Shown here: positions 1-10,480 of the stretch, piece by piece | Layout of the letters: every line of letters begins with the position of its first letter | How positions within the stretch are numbered: the first letter of the stretch is position 1 | NCBI GenBank assembly: GCA_030544235.1 | Contig: CM060477.1 | Location: 1,973,934 to 2,037,933, forward strand | Direction: 5' to 3' | Length of the DNA stretch: 64,000 nt | From: Lepturacanthus savala | Lineage: Eukaryota > Chordata > Actinopteri > Scombriformes > Trichiuridae | The notes under the pieces: generated by a model | The model's database searches: none | The model's input: the letters and a program-made list of their open reading frames with translations, nothing else | What the model was told of the DNA's origin: nothing | Translations under genes and position numbers: made by a program

Positions 1-357
1 GTTTATTTTCCTCCTGAAACTTCGGCCTCGTCTCAGATAAAACCATCTGCCGTTGCCTGAGCTGATGATTGAGTGGCTGCTGAGCGTATGGCGAGTCGCC
101 GCCTGCCAGGTGGACGCGTGGAAGTCGTCCCGGGAGAATCTGCTGGCGGCGGCGAGGGAGGAGGAGGAGGAGGGTTCGGCCACCGTCGCCGCTGACAACG
201 ACATCCTCAGGACGCTCCAGTCCTTCACGCTTCCTTCCTGCAGCAGATTCCTCTATGTGATGACAAGGGAGAGAAAACATGCTGTCATACATGATGCAGA
301 CAATAGCAGACGTTCTAGCAGGGATTATACAGGAGGTTTAGTGAAGCTGCAGGGCTG
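1..357. other. GC-rich segment with coding-like open frames, identity unknown
   Basis: Bases 1-270 are clearly GC-richer than the next several kilobases. On the + strand one frame is open from base 41 through this block, with many G/C third positions and a run of Glu codons near 160-175. On the - strand one frame is also open across the whole of 1-264, so openness alone does not decide the strand. A TAA at 38-40 lies just inside the AG at 35-36, so an exon starting at that acceptor would stop in the + frame. I do not recognise the protein in either direction. It could be part of an exon, a 5' untranslated region or a CpG-rich regulatory block cut by the window edge. Confidence 0.25.
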
Positions 358-1345
358 TACTGGTGGTACTGGTGGTACTGGTGCTACTGGTGGTACTAGT
401 TGGTACTGGTGGTACTGGTGCTACTGGTGCTACTAGTTGGTACTGGTGCTACTGGGTGGTACTGTTGGTAGTGGTGGTACTGGTGGTACTAGTTGGTACT
501 GGTGGTACTGGTGGTACTGGTGCTACTGGTGCTACTAGTTGGTACTGGTGGTACTAGTTGGTACTGGTGGTACTGGGTGGTACTGGTGGTCCTAGTTGGT
601 AGTGGTTGGTACTGGTGGTACTGGTGGTACTAGTTGGTACTGTTGGTAGTGGTGGTACTGGTGGTAGTGGTGGTACTGGTGGTACTAGTTGGTACTGGTG
701 GTAGTGGTGGTACTGTTGGTAGTGGTGGTACTGGTGGTACTAGTTGGTACTGGTGGTACTAGTTGGTACTGTTGGTACTGGTGGTACTGGATGGTACTGG
801 TGGTAGTGGTGGTACTGGTTGGTACTGGTTGGTAGTGCGTGGTACTGGGTGGTAGTGGTGGTACTGGTTGGTACTGGATGGTACTGGTGGTACTGAATGG
901 TACTGGTGGTAGTGGTGGTACTGGTTGGTACTGGGTGGTACTGGTGGTACTGAATGGTACTGGGTGGTAGTGGTGATACTGGTTGGTACTGGTTGGTAGT
1001 GGGTGGTACTGGGTGGTAGTGGTGGTACTGGTTGGTACTGGATGGTACTGGTGGTACTGAATGGTACTGGTGGTAGTGGTGGTACTGGTTGGTACTGGGT
1101 GGTACTGGTGGTACTGGGTGGTACTGGTGGTACTGGGTGGTAGTGGTTGGTACTGGGTGGTAGTGGGTGGTAGTGGTGGTACTGGTTGGTACTGGGTGGT
1201 ACTGGTGGTACTGGGTGGTACTGGTGGTACTGGGTGGTAGTGGTTGGTACTGGGTGGTAGTGGGTGGTAGTGGTGATACTGGGTGGTACTGGGTGGTAGT
1301 GGTTGGTACTGGGTGGTACCGGATGGTTCTGGTTGGTTCTGGTTG
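358..1345. repeat. GGTACTGGT minisatellite, G/T-strand biased
   Basis: About 1 kb of short units built on TGGTACTGG and the variant TGGTAGTGG, with a basic period of 9 bases and 3-base length changes (GGGTGG and TAGTTGG variants). The + strand carries almost no C except in TAC, so it is extremely G/T-rich with many GG and GGG runs. The period is a multiple of three and lacks stops in several frames, which creates long artificial frames (Tyr/Trp/Val-rich on +, Thr/Tyr/Pro/His-rich on -). These are not genes. The left part is richer in TAGTTGGTAC and the right part in GGGTGGTA, suggesting two expansion histories. Confidence 0.95.
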
Positions 1346-1386
1346 GTTCTGTGGAGATAACATGCCAACGATGGCCTCTTGAATGA

Positions 1387-1460
1387 ACCCTCCTGTTGTT
1401 ACAGGTCAAATTGACCAGTTTTAAAGTTTGACGATCCAGGAAAAATAGGAAAAAGTATCA
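1387..1460 (+). repeat. Interspersed family E, end fragment
   Basis: Begins with ACCCTCCTGTTGTTACAGG, then a GTCAAATTGACC palindrome and TTTTAAAGTTTGACGATCC. The same order of motifs occurs at 51745 and, inverted, at about 62935. Terminal CCTCCTG plus GTCAAATTGACC is a recurrent teleost repeat end. A non-autonomous DNA transposon is likely, but its superfamily is not determined. Confidence 0.6.
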
Positions 1461-1624
1461 TTTAAGTAGTTAGGTATTTAATTTTATTTCATTTTTATTA
1501 ATTTATTAAAGGAAATCAATTCATTATTTTTCTTTTTCCCCTTTTAAAGAACTGTTTAAACAAAATAAATAATAATTATTTATTATTTCTTAATAAACTA
1601 ATTAAATTATTTTCATTCAGTTCA
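1461..1624. other. AT-rich spacer
   Basis: Very A/T-rich sequence with TTTATTAATTTATTAAA-type runs; nothing gene-like. It may be the interior of the family E element that starts at 1387, since the copies near 52 and 62.7 kb are also AT-rich inside. Confidence 0.5.
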
Positions 1625-1945
1625 AATAAACTGATGATCTTTGGGTTGTGGACAAAAAAAGACATTTTAGTTTGAATCTTCTACTTTGGAAACACCGACT
1701 GACATTTTACACCATTTAATGAACCAAACCAATAATCGATTCAATAATAGACAAATTAATCGACCATGAAAATAGTCAAAACTGTCCCAAGTCTCAAAAT
1801 CACTTCAATTATTCTCATTTTATTATCATTCTTCATCCAAGTAGAAAACAACTAAATACCTGAACATTTTAACACAAGAAGTGTACAATTTTTTACAAAT
1901 ACTATATGTAAATCCTCAAACTAGTACTTAGTTGCAGCCTTGGTA
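1625..1945. repeat. Interspersed family D (AATCGATTAATCG) fragment
   Basis: Contains the teleost-wide module GATCTTTGGGTTGTGGAC, then AGACATTTT, then AATCGATT and ATTAATCGACCATG motifs at 1730-1770, and an isolated TTAGTTGCAGCCTTGG near 1928-1943. These motifs occur in this order in a very common teleost repeat with AATCGATTAATCG-type ends. Four other stretches of the window belong to the same family (49770, 54580, 54910, 58020). The section between 1790 and 1925 looks inserted or diverged. Confidence 0.6.
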
Positions 1946-2395
1946 CAAAACATAAGAGAATAAAAAACCCAGATGCAGAGTCCTGCTGTATTTTCTCAGC
2001 TCGTTTTACATATTGGAAGCAGTTTCTTTCATTGTTTGATATTCCTGCAGGATCCAGGCTGGTGGTTAAACTAGGACCTGACTCCTTGTTGCAGCCTGTT
2101 CAACCCAAAACAAAGAAAGCTGTAGCACATGAAACAGAACAGAAAACAAAAACCAAAACCAAAAAAACAGGGAAAAATGACAAGTATCTCCCCCTGGAAT
2201 GGAACCAGTGATGTAAAACAGTAAAGGAATGCAGGAAATCAGCCTGTTAACCTCTATTTCATCTATTTATTATCATATTAGATCATTAATAGTGTCTGAA
2301 TAACTGCAACTAATATTTAATTAGTCGTTAATAAGTAATAGAATTTAAACAATAACCTGATGTTATTATTGTTATGATTTTAGTGTCTAATTATT
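1946..2395. other. No recognised feature
   Basis: Unique-looking AT-rich sequence with an A-rich stretch (AAAACAAAAACCAAAACC type) at 2140-2170. I see no frame, repeat or RNA gene. Confidence 0.5.
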
Positions 2396-3545
2396 AAAAA
2401 TGCATGAAAAATCATCACGGGAATCTAGAGTTTCATACAAGAACATGTTGATGGTTTTATTTATTTATTTTATGGATTTTCAAAGATTGGCATCTCTGGT
2501 TTTATAAACTGTGGTGAAGGAAGTGATGACAGATGTGGAAAATAAGGAAAAAGTGATACTTTCCTGTTTTAAACAACCTTTGTGGCCGATGGGGGATAGA
2601 TTTCAGAATTACGAGGTGTATTTGAACGCACCTTGACCAGCTCTTTGCTGTTAAGATTTAAACATTTATTTGCATTTTATTCACTTTCTCATCTCTCGAC
2701 ATCATGAGACTCTAGAGACTCATCCGAGAATATGCTGATATCCACATTTAACAATTTAATTTATTTATTTTATGGATTTTGGAGAATTGGAATCTGCCGT
2801 TTTGTAAACTGTGGTGATAGAAGAAGAAGAAAGTGATGACAGATGTATTTCAACAAAGGGAAAATAAAGGGAATATGGAAACTTTCCTGTTTTAAACAGG
2901 CCAATAGAGAACAGATTTCAGAATTAAGGAGGTGTACCTGAACGCACCTTGACCAGCTTGTTGCAGTTTAAACATTTATTCGCTTTCCCATCTCTTGATA
3001 AATTAATGCAAATCATGGAAAACTCTAGAGACTCATACAAGAATATATTAATATCCACTGTTATGAATTTTATTTATTTATTTTATGGATTTTGAAGGAT
3101 TGGAATCTGCCGTTTTGTAAACTGTGGTGAAAGAACAATCTTTAAACAACCTTTGTGGCCAATGGAGAACATTCAGAATTAACGAGGTGTACTTGAATGC
3201 ACCTTGAAGTCCTATAAAGATGAGACCAGCTTGTCGCCATTAAGTTTAATCATTTATCCACTTTCTAATCTTTCGATTCAACAACATGGAAAACCATCAC
3301 AGAGTCTAGGGACTCAACGAGAGACGATTTTTTTTACAGATTTCCGGATTAACGAGGTGTACTTGAATGCACCTCGAAGTCCTATAAAGAAGATGCGACC
3401 AGCTTGTCGCCATTAAGTTTAATCATTTATTCACCTTCTAATATCTCGATAAAGCCACAAAAAACATGGAAAACCATCACAGAGTCTAGAAATAATTTTT
3501 TACAGATTTCGGAATTAACAAGTGAATGCACCTTTAATTGCTATG
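2396..3545. repeat. Degenerate tandem array of about 300-bp units, shrinking to the right
   Basis: Successive units start with AAATCATCAC or ACCATCAC, then a TCTAGAGACTCA block at about 2425, 2711, 3022, 3302 and 3482. Each of the first three then carries TTTATTTATTTTATGGATTT, GGAATCTGCCGTTTTGTAAAC (2490-2520 region and later), and AGATTTCAGAATTA...AGGTGTA.TTGAA.GCACCTTGA blocks, ending in TTAAACATTTAT. The fourth and fifth units have lost the TATGGATTT part and keep only the distal blocks. This is a local tandem duplication with later deletions, not coding. Confidence 0.85.
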
Positions 3546-4554
3546 AATAAGCATTTTTTGTGTTCTAAAACAACCAATCACAAAAGGCACAAATCAGCAG
3601 AAAAAGCAGCCGAATGTAAACGTGTCCGTTGGGTTTGACCAGATAATTTATGGATGAGGTCTATTGTATTTCCAGATCTCCGCAGGTAAAGGGACAGGCT
3701 TCGTTTCCATTCCTTTCGGCCGATCGGCAGGCGTCCCCGCAGAGATGAAGCGGGGATTTTCCTGCTCGCCCGTTGATGTCATATCCCCGAAGAGAATAAA
3801 CCGAGTGTTTCCTGTTGATGTTAGGATGTCGGCTCCCATCTGTTTGTGCGATCACACTGAAAACGCAGACATACGAGAGTTGACCCCCCCCCTCCTCCTC
3901 CTGACCTGGCAACCGCTCAACTCTCACTGACCAACCCCCCCTAAAACCAAGAAACAGCATAAAAAATGATCCCAAACACGCTGTCGTCTGCCCGTCCACC
4001 TCTCACAGCTCAGGTTCCCAATACGTCCTCTAGTAGGGTTCTAAATAAATCACAGTGGGCATTTCAAGTTACAGCATGAGCACGTTTTCCTGTTTAAAGC
4101 CTTGAATGAGTCATGAATCTTTCGGCGTTTTTACATTTGCATGCACGTGTGCTGTTTAGAACAATATATTCATGCTGTGGGATTTGAAGCCACGCCGCAG
4201 CAGTTACTGTTAGTTATGTACCTGGAATCGGCCGTATATTCACCAAGAGGAGAGAAAACACAGAGCTGGAAGGTGATGAGAACCAAGGTTACTGTGGTTA
4301 TAAATAAGAGAGAAAACACTCGTGACTAATATAAACGTCAGCTCCTGGTTTTTTTTTAAAACTTTAACCTTAATGTTGTGTTGGTTTCATGTTCATCAAT
4401 GTGGAATTTGACTGTTAAGACTCATCATTAAAATAAATGACACAATGAAAATTATCCACAAAACTACACTTGGCAATTTCACAATATTCTAAGTCATGTC
4501 TAAATACATTAAACTAAGAATAAGATCATTACAATGTTCATTTCATGTCAAATT
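3546..4554. other. Mostly unique sequence, moderately GC-rich at 3660-3950
   Basis: The stretch 3660-3950 has higher GC with overlapping open frames on both strands, and none shows family motifs. A C-rich run sits at 3886-3900. From 4000 to 4554 the sequence is AT-rich. I see no splice-site pattern that would define an exon. Confidence 0.4.
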
Positions 4555-4960
4555 GAGTTTTTTTGTGACTTCCTGTTTTATTATCTCGTTCCAGGTCACT
4601 TGTCCTTCCTCTTGTGTCTGATTGTCTTGATTCTTGATTGATTCCACCTGTTTCCCATTTACCTCCATGTATTTATAGTCAGCTCCTCCCTCTGTCCTGT
4701 GCCAGTGTGCCAAGTCTGTCCTGATCATCAGTCGTTGTGTTGTAGTTGTGTTTTTTAGGGGGTGGGGGGTTCTTTGCAAGAGTGTTTTTTTCTTTTTGGC
4801 CTTTTCATAGTTTAGATCTTCCCTCCTCCAGAGGCGCTTTTTGTTTCTCTGTGTTGAGAAACTAAAATCCTCTGCCTCATCCTGTTCTCTTCATTCTATT
4901 CCTCTGAATTCTGAGAATCAGGAGCTTCACTGTGGAGACAAATGAACCTGAGTTTAATTT
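4555..4960 (+). mobile_element. Possible solo LTR or LTR-like retroelement fragment
   Basis: The order of a pyrimidine-rich lead, GATTCCACCTGTTTCCCATTT at 4641-4661, a TATTTATAG TATA-like box at 4669-4678 followed by TCAGCTCCTCCC, then a T/G-rich leader resembles the promoter part of teleost Gypsy/Pao-type LTRs. I see no inner polyprotein, primer-binding site or clear target duplication. It is called only on the style of the promoter region and could be chance. Confidence 0.35.
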
Positions 4961-5280
4961 ATTACATGAATGATAGTCTGCCCCATTCATTTCTAATGAT
5001 TGGGCATTTTTTACCAAGAGTTTCCAGAAGTTGAATAAAACTAACACAATTTCTTTGTATTGAAACTCTCTTTGTGGACAAAGTCATGGAATCTTGGATG
5101 AATCTGATTAAATGAACCATGTTTAACCCTTTATAAACCGATGCTGATAAGTTTAATAATCCATCTCTGAACATCAACGGAGGTTTTATCACTTCTTCCT
5201 GACTTTTACATTCACAAAATCCTCTTACCTGTCGTCCAACACTCGTTCACTGCTTGTTCAGTGGCTGATCCACCAAAGTC
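4961..5280. other. No recognised feature
   Basis: Unique-looking sequence of ordinary composition. Short open frames on the - strand have no recognisable content. Confidence 0.45.
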
Positions 5281-5290
5281 CCAGGTGACG

Positions 5291-5353
5291 TTACCGTAAT
5301 GACACTGAATTTGCTGTAAAGTGCACGGTCTCAGAAAACGAGCATTACGGTAA
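5291..5353. repeat. Perfect 11-bp inverted repeat with embedded direct repeat
   Basis: TTACCGTAATG at 5291-5301 is exactly complementary to CATTACGGTAA at 5343-5353, leaving a 41-base loop. A direct repeat TAAAGTGCACG lies at 5317-5327 and 5356-5366. The structure could be a small hairpin transposon end, a DNA-binding site pair or a folded RNA. Nothing nearby assigns a role. Confidence 0.6.
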
Positions 5354-5786
5354 TCTAAAGTGCACGTGCACAAATGTGTCGCAGGCGACACTCGGTTTTA
5401 TAGCATCTTAGATGAATCTGATCGAATTGACCAGAGACAAAAACTTTGACCTGACAACAGAACACGAGCGTTAATGGAACGTACAACGAAAGCCTTAAAG
5501 TGGAGGAAGTGTTTTCTCTAAATCAAAGCTCCATTGAGGATCGTTCCTGTGCTTTTTTTTCTGATTAATGGAACCTGCACGACAGGAAACTTTTACAGAG
5601 GCACATCATAAAAACCCGTTTCCTCGCATGCTCCTGTGTTTTCCTTCATCCTCTGTCGTGGCTGCTGATTGGTCGCAGCGACCCAGAGGAAACGGAGCCC
5701 CACCCCTCACTGAAATGTCCATTAAAAAAAAAATAATGGCGTGTGTGTGGCGTTTGTCACAGTCTGTATTTAGATATGCAAGGTCA

Positions 5787-5789
<3 letters not shown>

Positions 5790-5822
<33 letters not shown>
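5790..5822. repeat. (GT)n microsatellite
   Basis: Uninterrupted GT dinucleotide run of about 33 bases, typical of fish intergenic DNA. The poly-Val/Cys frames across it are artefacts. Confidence 0.97.
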
Positions 5823-5823
<1 letters not shown>

Positions 5824-6470
5824 TAGAACACAGCTTGACTCCTGCTGTTGACACTGGCTTCGTGACAGTCTCAACACTGGGCCGTGTTGACGGCTGGGAG
5901 CCACGCCCCCCCGGCGAGGAATGAATATTAATAATTCAAAGCTGATATTTCTGTTTGACAGTTAAAATACTGTAACTGCCTGGTCATCTCTGCTTTTATT
6001 ACTGGAAGAAATGTTTTTAGTCTTTTTACTTTGCATGATCTGATTCATTCAAATGCTAAAAAAATAGAAGCTGCATTCGTAGTAACATCATGGTGGTGTT
6101 TAATTTTAACGAGACAAATACTCCTATTTCTGTCACATGAGTCTGTGTTGGTGTCTTGATGATTAGGACATGCTTCATGGAGTTGGTTTTTCAGCTTTGT
6201 CATGCCAATAATACCAAGGTCATGCCTTGTCCTTGTCTTCAACCCTGATCCTGAACCTAAAGATAACTCAGTGTATGTCTAAGATTCCTCAAACTGCCAA
6301 AAAACAAAGTATGAAAGTGTCTGATCTGTTTTGATGGAAGCAAAAATTGCATCATTTGTTAAAAAATACTGCAATTTTGTGCTCCAGGTTTAAGGTTTTG
6401 CACGAAGACAAACTAAAAATCTCAGTGTAAAAGTGTCTTCTCGCCCACAGAGCTAACGGTGGGTTAAGAG
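5823..6470. other. No recognised feature
   Basis: AT-balanced unique sequence without a convincing frame, repeat or RNA. Confidence 0.4.
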
Positions 6471-6840
6471 GTTGGTCTGACCTGATGTTGCGTCGCTGGG
6501 TTTTTCATGCTCCGCCCCCCCGTGGCGAGGAGGGAAGGCGTCTAATCTAACACACACAGCTCGCCTCATACCTCTGCTTTTACCCTGCTGGCACATGAAC
6601 TGCCTTAATCTAGACGGGCGATGTCACATGATAGCGGCTGCGACGCTGCTTTCATGTGGCATCACGCTGCTCAGAAATCAGTGAACACAAGACGCAGCAG
6701 AGATTAGGCGTTATCACAGGCACAGCTTGTTGTCTCTGACAGGGTTTACGGCCGGGGAGAGGAGGACCAGACAAATGTAATGACAATAAAGGAAAATCGT
6801 GTTTGCGAACCTGGGTGTCGTCCTCAGAAATACTTTTACT
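6471..6840. other. Candidate conserved non-coding block
   Basis: A GC-balanced, low-repeat block with long non-repetitive stretches (TTAATCTAGACGGGCGATG, AGATTAGGCGTTATCACAGG) between AT-rich spacers. There is no long coding frame. It was selected only on composition and complexity; a role as enhancer is inference. Confidence 0.25.
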
Positions 6841-8114
6841 GACAGAGTGTAGAGAGTATAAGGTTAAAAACAAACATTTGATTTATTTACAGACATGAAA
6901 ACACACCAAGGAATTTTGATTCTCTGTGGAAATCTTACTAGGAAAAGAATAATGAATCGTATGTTTTGCAAGCTGCTCTGAAACAATTGCACTGTTATAT
7001 CATATCTGTAAACTCAGTTTCTAGTTGCCTGCTACTGAAATTAGCTGTAAATGCTAATTCTACCTCAATCACGTTACTTCCAACCTGTTTACTCTCAATC
7101 TGCCTCGTTACCTCTAACTTTTCACAGGTTATGCAGAGTTTGTGTTATGTATAGTTATGAGTTGCATATATTTATGTGTGAGGCTTTAAATCTCATTGTA
7201 CATTGTATAATGATGATAAAGGCTTTATATTCTAAATGTCTCAGAACCTGTTTTTCCTGTTTCTGACGTCAATCAGTTGCCGCTTTTATTGATTTATTTC
7301 ATCGGGTTTGTTCCCATCGAGATATAAATATCTTTTCCAAATGAATCCAGCTCAAGAGAAAATTCAGGGACAATACAACACGAAGCTACAAACGGGTATA
7401 AAACATCAATGACGAGAGGAATCTGGTGATATCAGGACTCCGTGTGTTCCCCCATTAAGACATGAGCAGGAACCAGATGTGTCCAAGTTCCTGACGAGGT
7501 TTTTAATGCATCAAATGAAATCACTGCTTTAAGTTTCAGATTCTTCTGACGTTTGTTCCAGGCAGCAGTGGAAAGGTTCATGAACCGTTGGGGACATGAC
7601 GATGGTGGAGTGTATGGAGCAGCTACTCTGGGTTCTTGAGATATAGATTCTTATTTTTATCAATAGTCCAAGTAAGAAAAACCTGCTGCAACAACAGACT
7701 GATGCTTAAAATATGTTTGATTAAACAGTCGCCAAAATCAGCTCAGGAAACGAGCAGTGAACGATTCTTAAGGGTTTTATATTTGATTGGATATACACAT
7801 ACAAGATATTTGTGGTTTCAACACCTCGTTATAATTCTACATCTCTTCTCTCAAGCCTCTCAGGTCGTTTTTTGTCTCCTGAACCTTCCTCCTCGCCAAA
7901 AAAGCAAATCACACCTTCCACAGTGTGGGACCTTGCCCACAGCTGCTGCTGCTTCTTACTGTATGAAAAGCTTCTCCTTCACTTCATTAAATCGCTGCTG
8001 CATCTGAAGGCAGCAGGACCGATATGTTGATAAATCTGCAGCCTCTGAGAAAGTTCCGCACGGCCGTTCACCGTGTTCACCTTCATTAAATCACCTGAGA
8101 ACGACAGCAGGCTG

Positions 8115-8116
<2 letters not shown>
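6841..8116. other. No recognised feature
   Basis: Unique-looking DNA. Frames at 7636-8030 overlap in two registers and show no domain. A pyrimidine-rich stretch lies at 7840-7900. Confidence 0.4.

Positions 8117-8155
<39 letters not shown>
8117..8155. repeat. (AC)n microsatellite
   Basis: Uninterrupted AC run of about 38 bases. Confidence 0.97.
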
Positions 8156-8156
<1 letters not shown>

Positions 8157-8391
8157 CGTTTCTGTTTATCAAGTGAAGTAGTTGCCTGAACAAGAAGAAG
8201 ATTTGGATCTGTTACTTTTTTAATCGCTTTTGATCGACTGTCAAAGACTCCAGCTATGCTGTTTGCATTTTTCTTACGAATTTACCAAAATAAAAGTGTC
8301 AAATAAAATGTTTACCTAGTATTATGTACTTGTACGGTATAGATGTTGCCTGCTTTTCAACCAGGATGACCCAACATTGACCTTGGAAGAT

Positions 8392-8582
8392 ATTTTTCTA
8401 TCTTTTAGCGTCTATTAGAGTGATTTCAACAGAAATTCCTCAATTTGCACCAGTATTGAGCAAAAACCAGCAGCCCACATCAAAGCTGATGTGCTATAAT
8501 GGAGGTGGATGTGGTATAGATGCCTGCAAATTGAGACATTTCTGCTCGGATCACACTAATAGACACTAAAAGGCAGGAAAAT
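8392..8582. mobile_element. Palindromic MITE-like element (58-bp imperfect inverted arms)
   Basis: The arm 8392-8449 aligns without gaps to the reverse complement of 8525-8582, with 47 of 58 positions identical in my hand alignment. Shared blocks include TGCAAATTGAG, CTAATAGAC and CTAAAAG. The centre holds a second small stem, CACATC at 8478 against GATGTG at 8490. Total length is about 190 bp with no coding capacity, which fits a foldback or MITE remnant. I found no clear target-site duplication. Confidence 0.7.
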
Positions 8583-8694
8583 ACTGTCCCCCTGTCAAAA
8601 AACTGCAGAAATTCTCCTTAAGTCCAAAGATTCTTTGGTGCAAAGTGCAGCATCTTTGTCCACGTTTCACAGGCTCTTGCGTAAAACAGAAGGA

Positions 8695-9110
8695 AACGGG
8701 TTAAGCTGCATTCAGACCTCTGAAGGGTTACGTTTACAAGTCAACACCACCTGATCTTTGTTCCAGCTGTTGCTCGGGGATCTTGTAAAGAAAATATGTG
8801 AACCGTTTTAACCCTGTTAGAGAGGTCAGGAGCTTTCTAGGCTCTCGTGGCAATTAGGTCCAGCAGGGAGATAAGCTGACCTGAGTGAAGTGGAAACTGT
8901 CAGATCGGATTCTTCGACCGGTAATACTCGCTTACCAGATTTCCGTTTTGAAGCTTGACGAAAGGGCGACGTCCTGACGAAGCGTTTCACTTCTTTTCTA
9001 AAAATCCAGACGCAGATAATGAGTAGAATCAATCATAGGCTGCATTCAGACTCCAGGGCTTTAATGCTCAATTCTGATTTTTAGGGGAAATCCAATTTTT
9101 TTTTTTTTTT
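8695..9110. repeat. Interspersed family K (GCTGCATTCAGAC) region
   Basis: GCTGCATTCAGAC occurs at about 8706 and 9040, both followed by a decayed block that resembles a teleost repeat in which 'gcattcagac' is followed by AATCCAATTTT. A related motif, AATCAGATTTGGGTCATTT, is at 9668-9686 and a further relative at 62300-62470. Boundaries are uncertain. Confidence 0.4.
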
Positions 9111-9311
9111 TGCGAGATCTTTCACATTTCCAAATATTATTCTACTGCATCAAATATGTAGACATGGGAAATAATAGATATATAAAAGTTAAACATGGTT
9201 TCATACTATGTAAGTCAATGCATATTGCTGATATATGGCAATATTTTTAGTTTCAAGTTTTCTTAACCCAGATAGTATATATATATTTTTTTAATTTGAC
9301 TAAATGATTCT

Positions 9312-9450
9312 CGCATGTCAAATGCCCATCAGCAATAGGGATATCCTGGTCATGTGACCTCATAAATTGCATGTCCTTCAAAATAAAGCCCCCTTTTCAC
9401 ACTTGGCTGTTTTTTATATCGCAGCTTTTTAGGAAATGAAGGTGAAATGC
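9312..9450 (+). repeat. Interspersed family A, copy 1
   Basis: Holds TGTCAAATGCCC, AGCAATAGGGATATCC, ATCCTGGTCATGTGACCT, AATTGCATGTCCTTCAAAA and CCCCCTTTTCACAC in order. The same order is at 53141-53290 (nearly full), at 37683-37765 (short), and inverted at 61770-61825. This is a dispersed non-coding repeat. Its class is unknown to me. Confidence 0.8.
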
Positions 9451-9759
9451 AATAGAGGGTTAAGTTTTGGGTCATGGTTGTTTCTTTCTTCCAGATTCTG
9501 TCTACTTCACTGCAGAATAGTGTTTGTTGCTTGTTGAGGACGTGTAGGTTGGATGAACATGACCTGAAGTCGTCTCTATTGGTTTTAGGACATTTTTAAG
9601 TGGCCTGAGTCTCATTTGAAGAAACGGGATCTGTGTCGTTCAGATAAAGGTCGCGTAGAGGCATGAAAATCAGATTTGGGTCATTTCAGGTTGCAATCTG
9701 CAGAAATCCTTCGATTCAAAGGCTTAAAACCAAATCATGCTGGATAATTAGACCTAAAC

Positions 9760-10480
9760 ATGGGGGTTTACTCCCCTCGACCCCAGCCGCCAACTTAACA
9801 TGCCCTCCAGATCTCCCTACGCTATCACCGCTCTTCCATTTCTCCCCCGTGTTTGCGAAAATACATATTAAGCCCCGTAGCTGTTAAATATTAATGTGAG
9901 ATGCCAGATGCCGGACCGGCCGCCGGCATTTATCTTAACCTGCTCCAGCAGGTGCGAGCCCAGCGGGTCCCCGTCGACGTCCGGGAGAGAGGAGAGGAGC
10001 GTTCAACCTCTGGATCATTTAGAGGCGTTAAAGGATTATATCTGCACTGAACCGAGACTGGACCAATACACCCGAGGAGACGGAGGAGGAGGAGGAGGAG
10101 AGGGGAGGGGGGAGCGGTTGTGTCTTCGTGGCGAGGGGAGGAGGGAGGCTGGAGATGGATGGGGTGCAGCGTTCGCCTGGGCAAACACTCCCTGCTGTTT
10201 GCTTCTCGCTTCCCATTCTTCCTCCCAAGGGCAAAACAGAGAATCGAGCGAGCTGCAGCTGTCTGGAGAGCGCGTGTTTGTGAACGTAGGCGAGCGGCCG
10301 ACCTCCAAGGCCTCCACATAAGTAGCAGGGAATCATCGCCGACAAACGTCCTCCCTCCCTGTAGGGCCCTTGGCCGCTGGCCCCCATCATTATTCCCTGC
10401 AGATCCCCAGGCGAGCCCCTGCCACCAGCCTCGTATTAACCGTAATGAGGACACCCAGCGAGGAAGGCGACGGTTTTAAG
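9760..10480. promoter_or_regulatory. GC-rich block, candidate regulatory or 5' exon DNA
   Basis: About 700 bases are clearly GC- and CpG-richer than the surroundings (CCGGACCGGCCGCCGGC at 9912-9928, GTCGACGTCC at 9973). Open frames run in several registers on both strands, as expected of GC-rich DNA, and none stands out as a protein. The segments 9790-9900 and 10370-10450 are low in repeats. A CpG island or conserved enhancer is plausible; I see no defined start site. Confidence 0.3.

Noticed and set aside
358..1409. Long open frames on both strands (Trp/Tyr/Val-rich on +, Thr/Tyr/His/Pro-rich on -, up to 227 codons)
   Set aside because: They arise from a stop-free 9-base minisatellite, are open in three overlapping frames at once and have no unique sequence.
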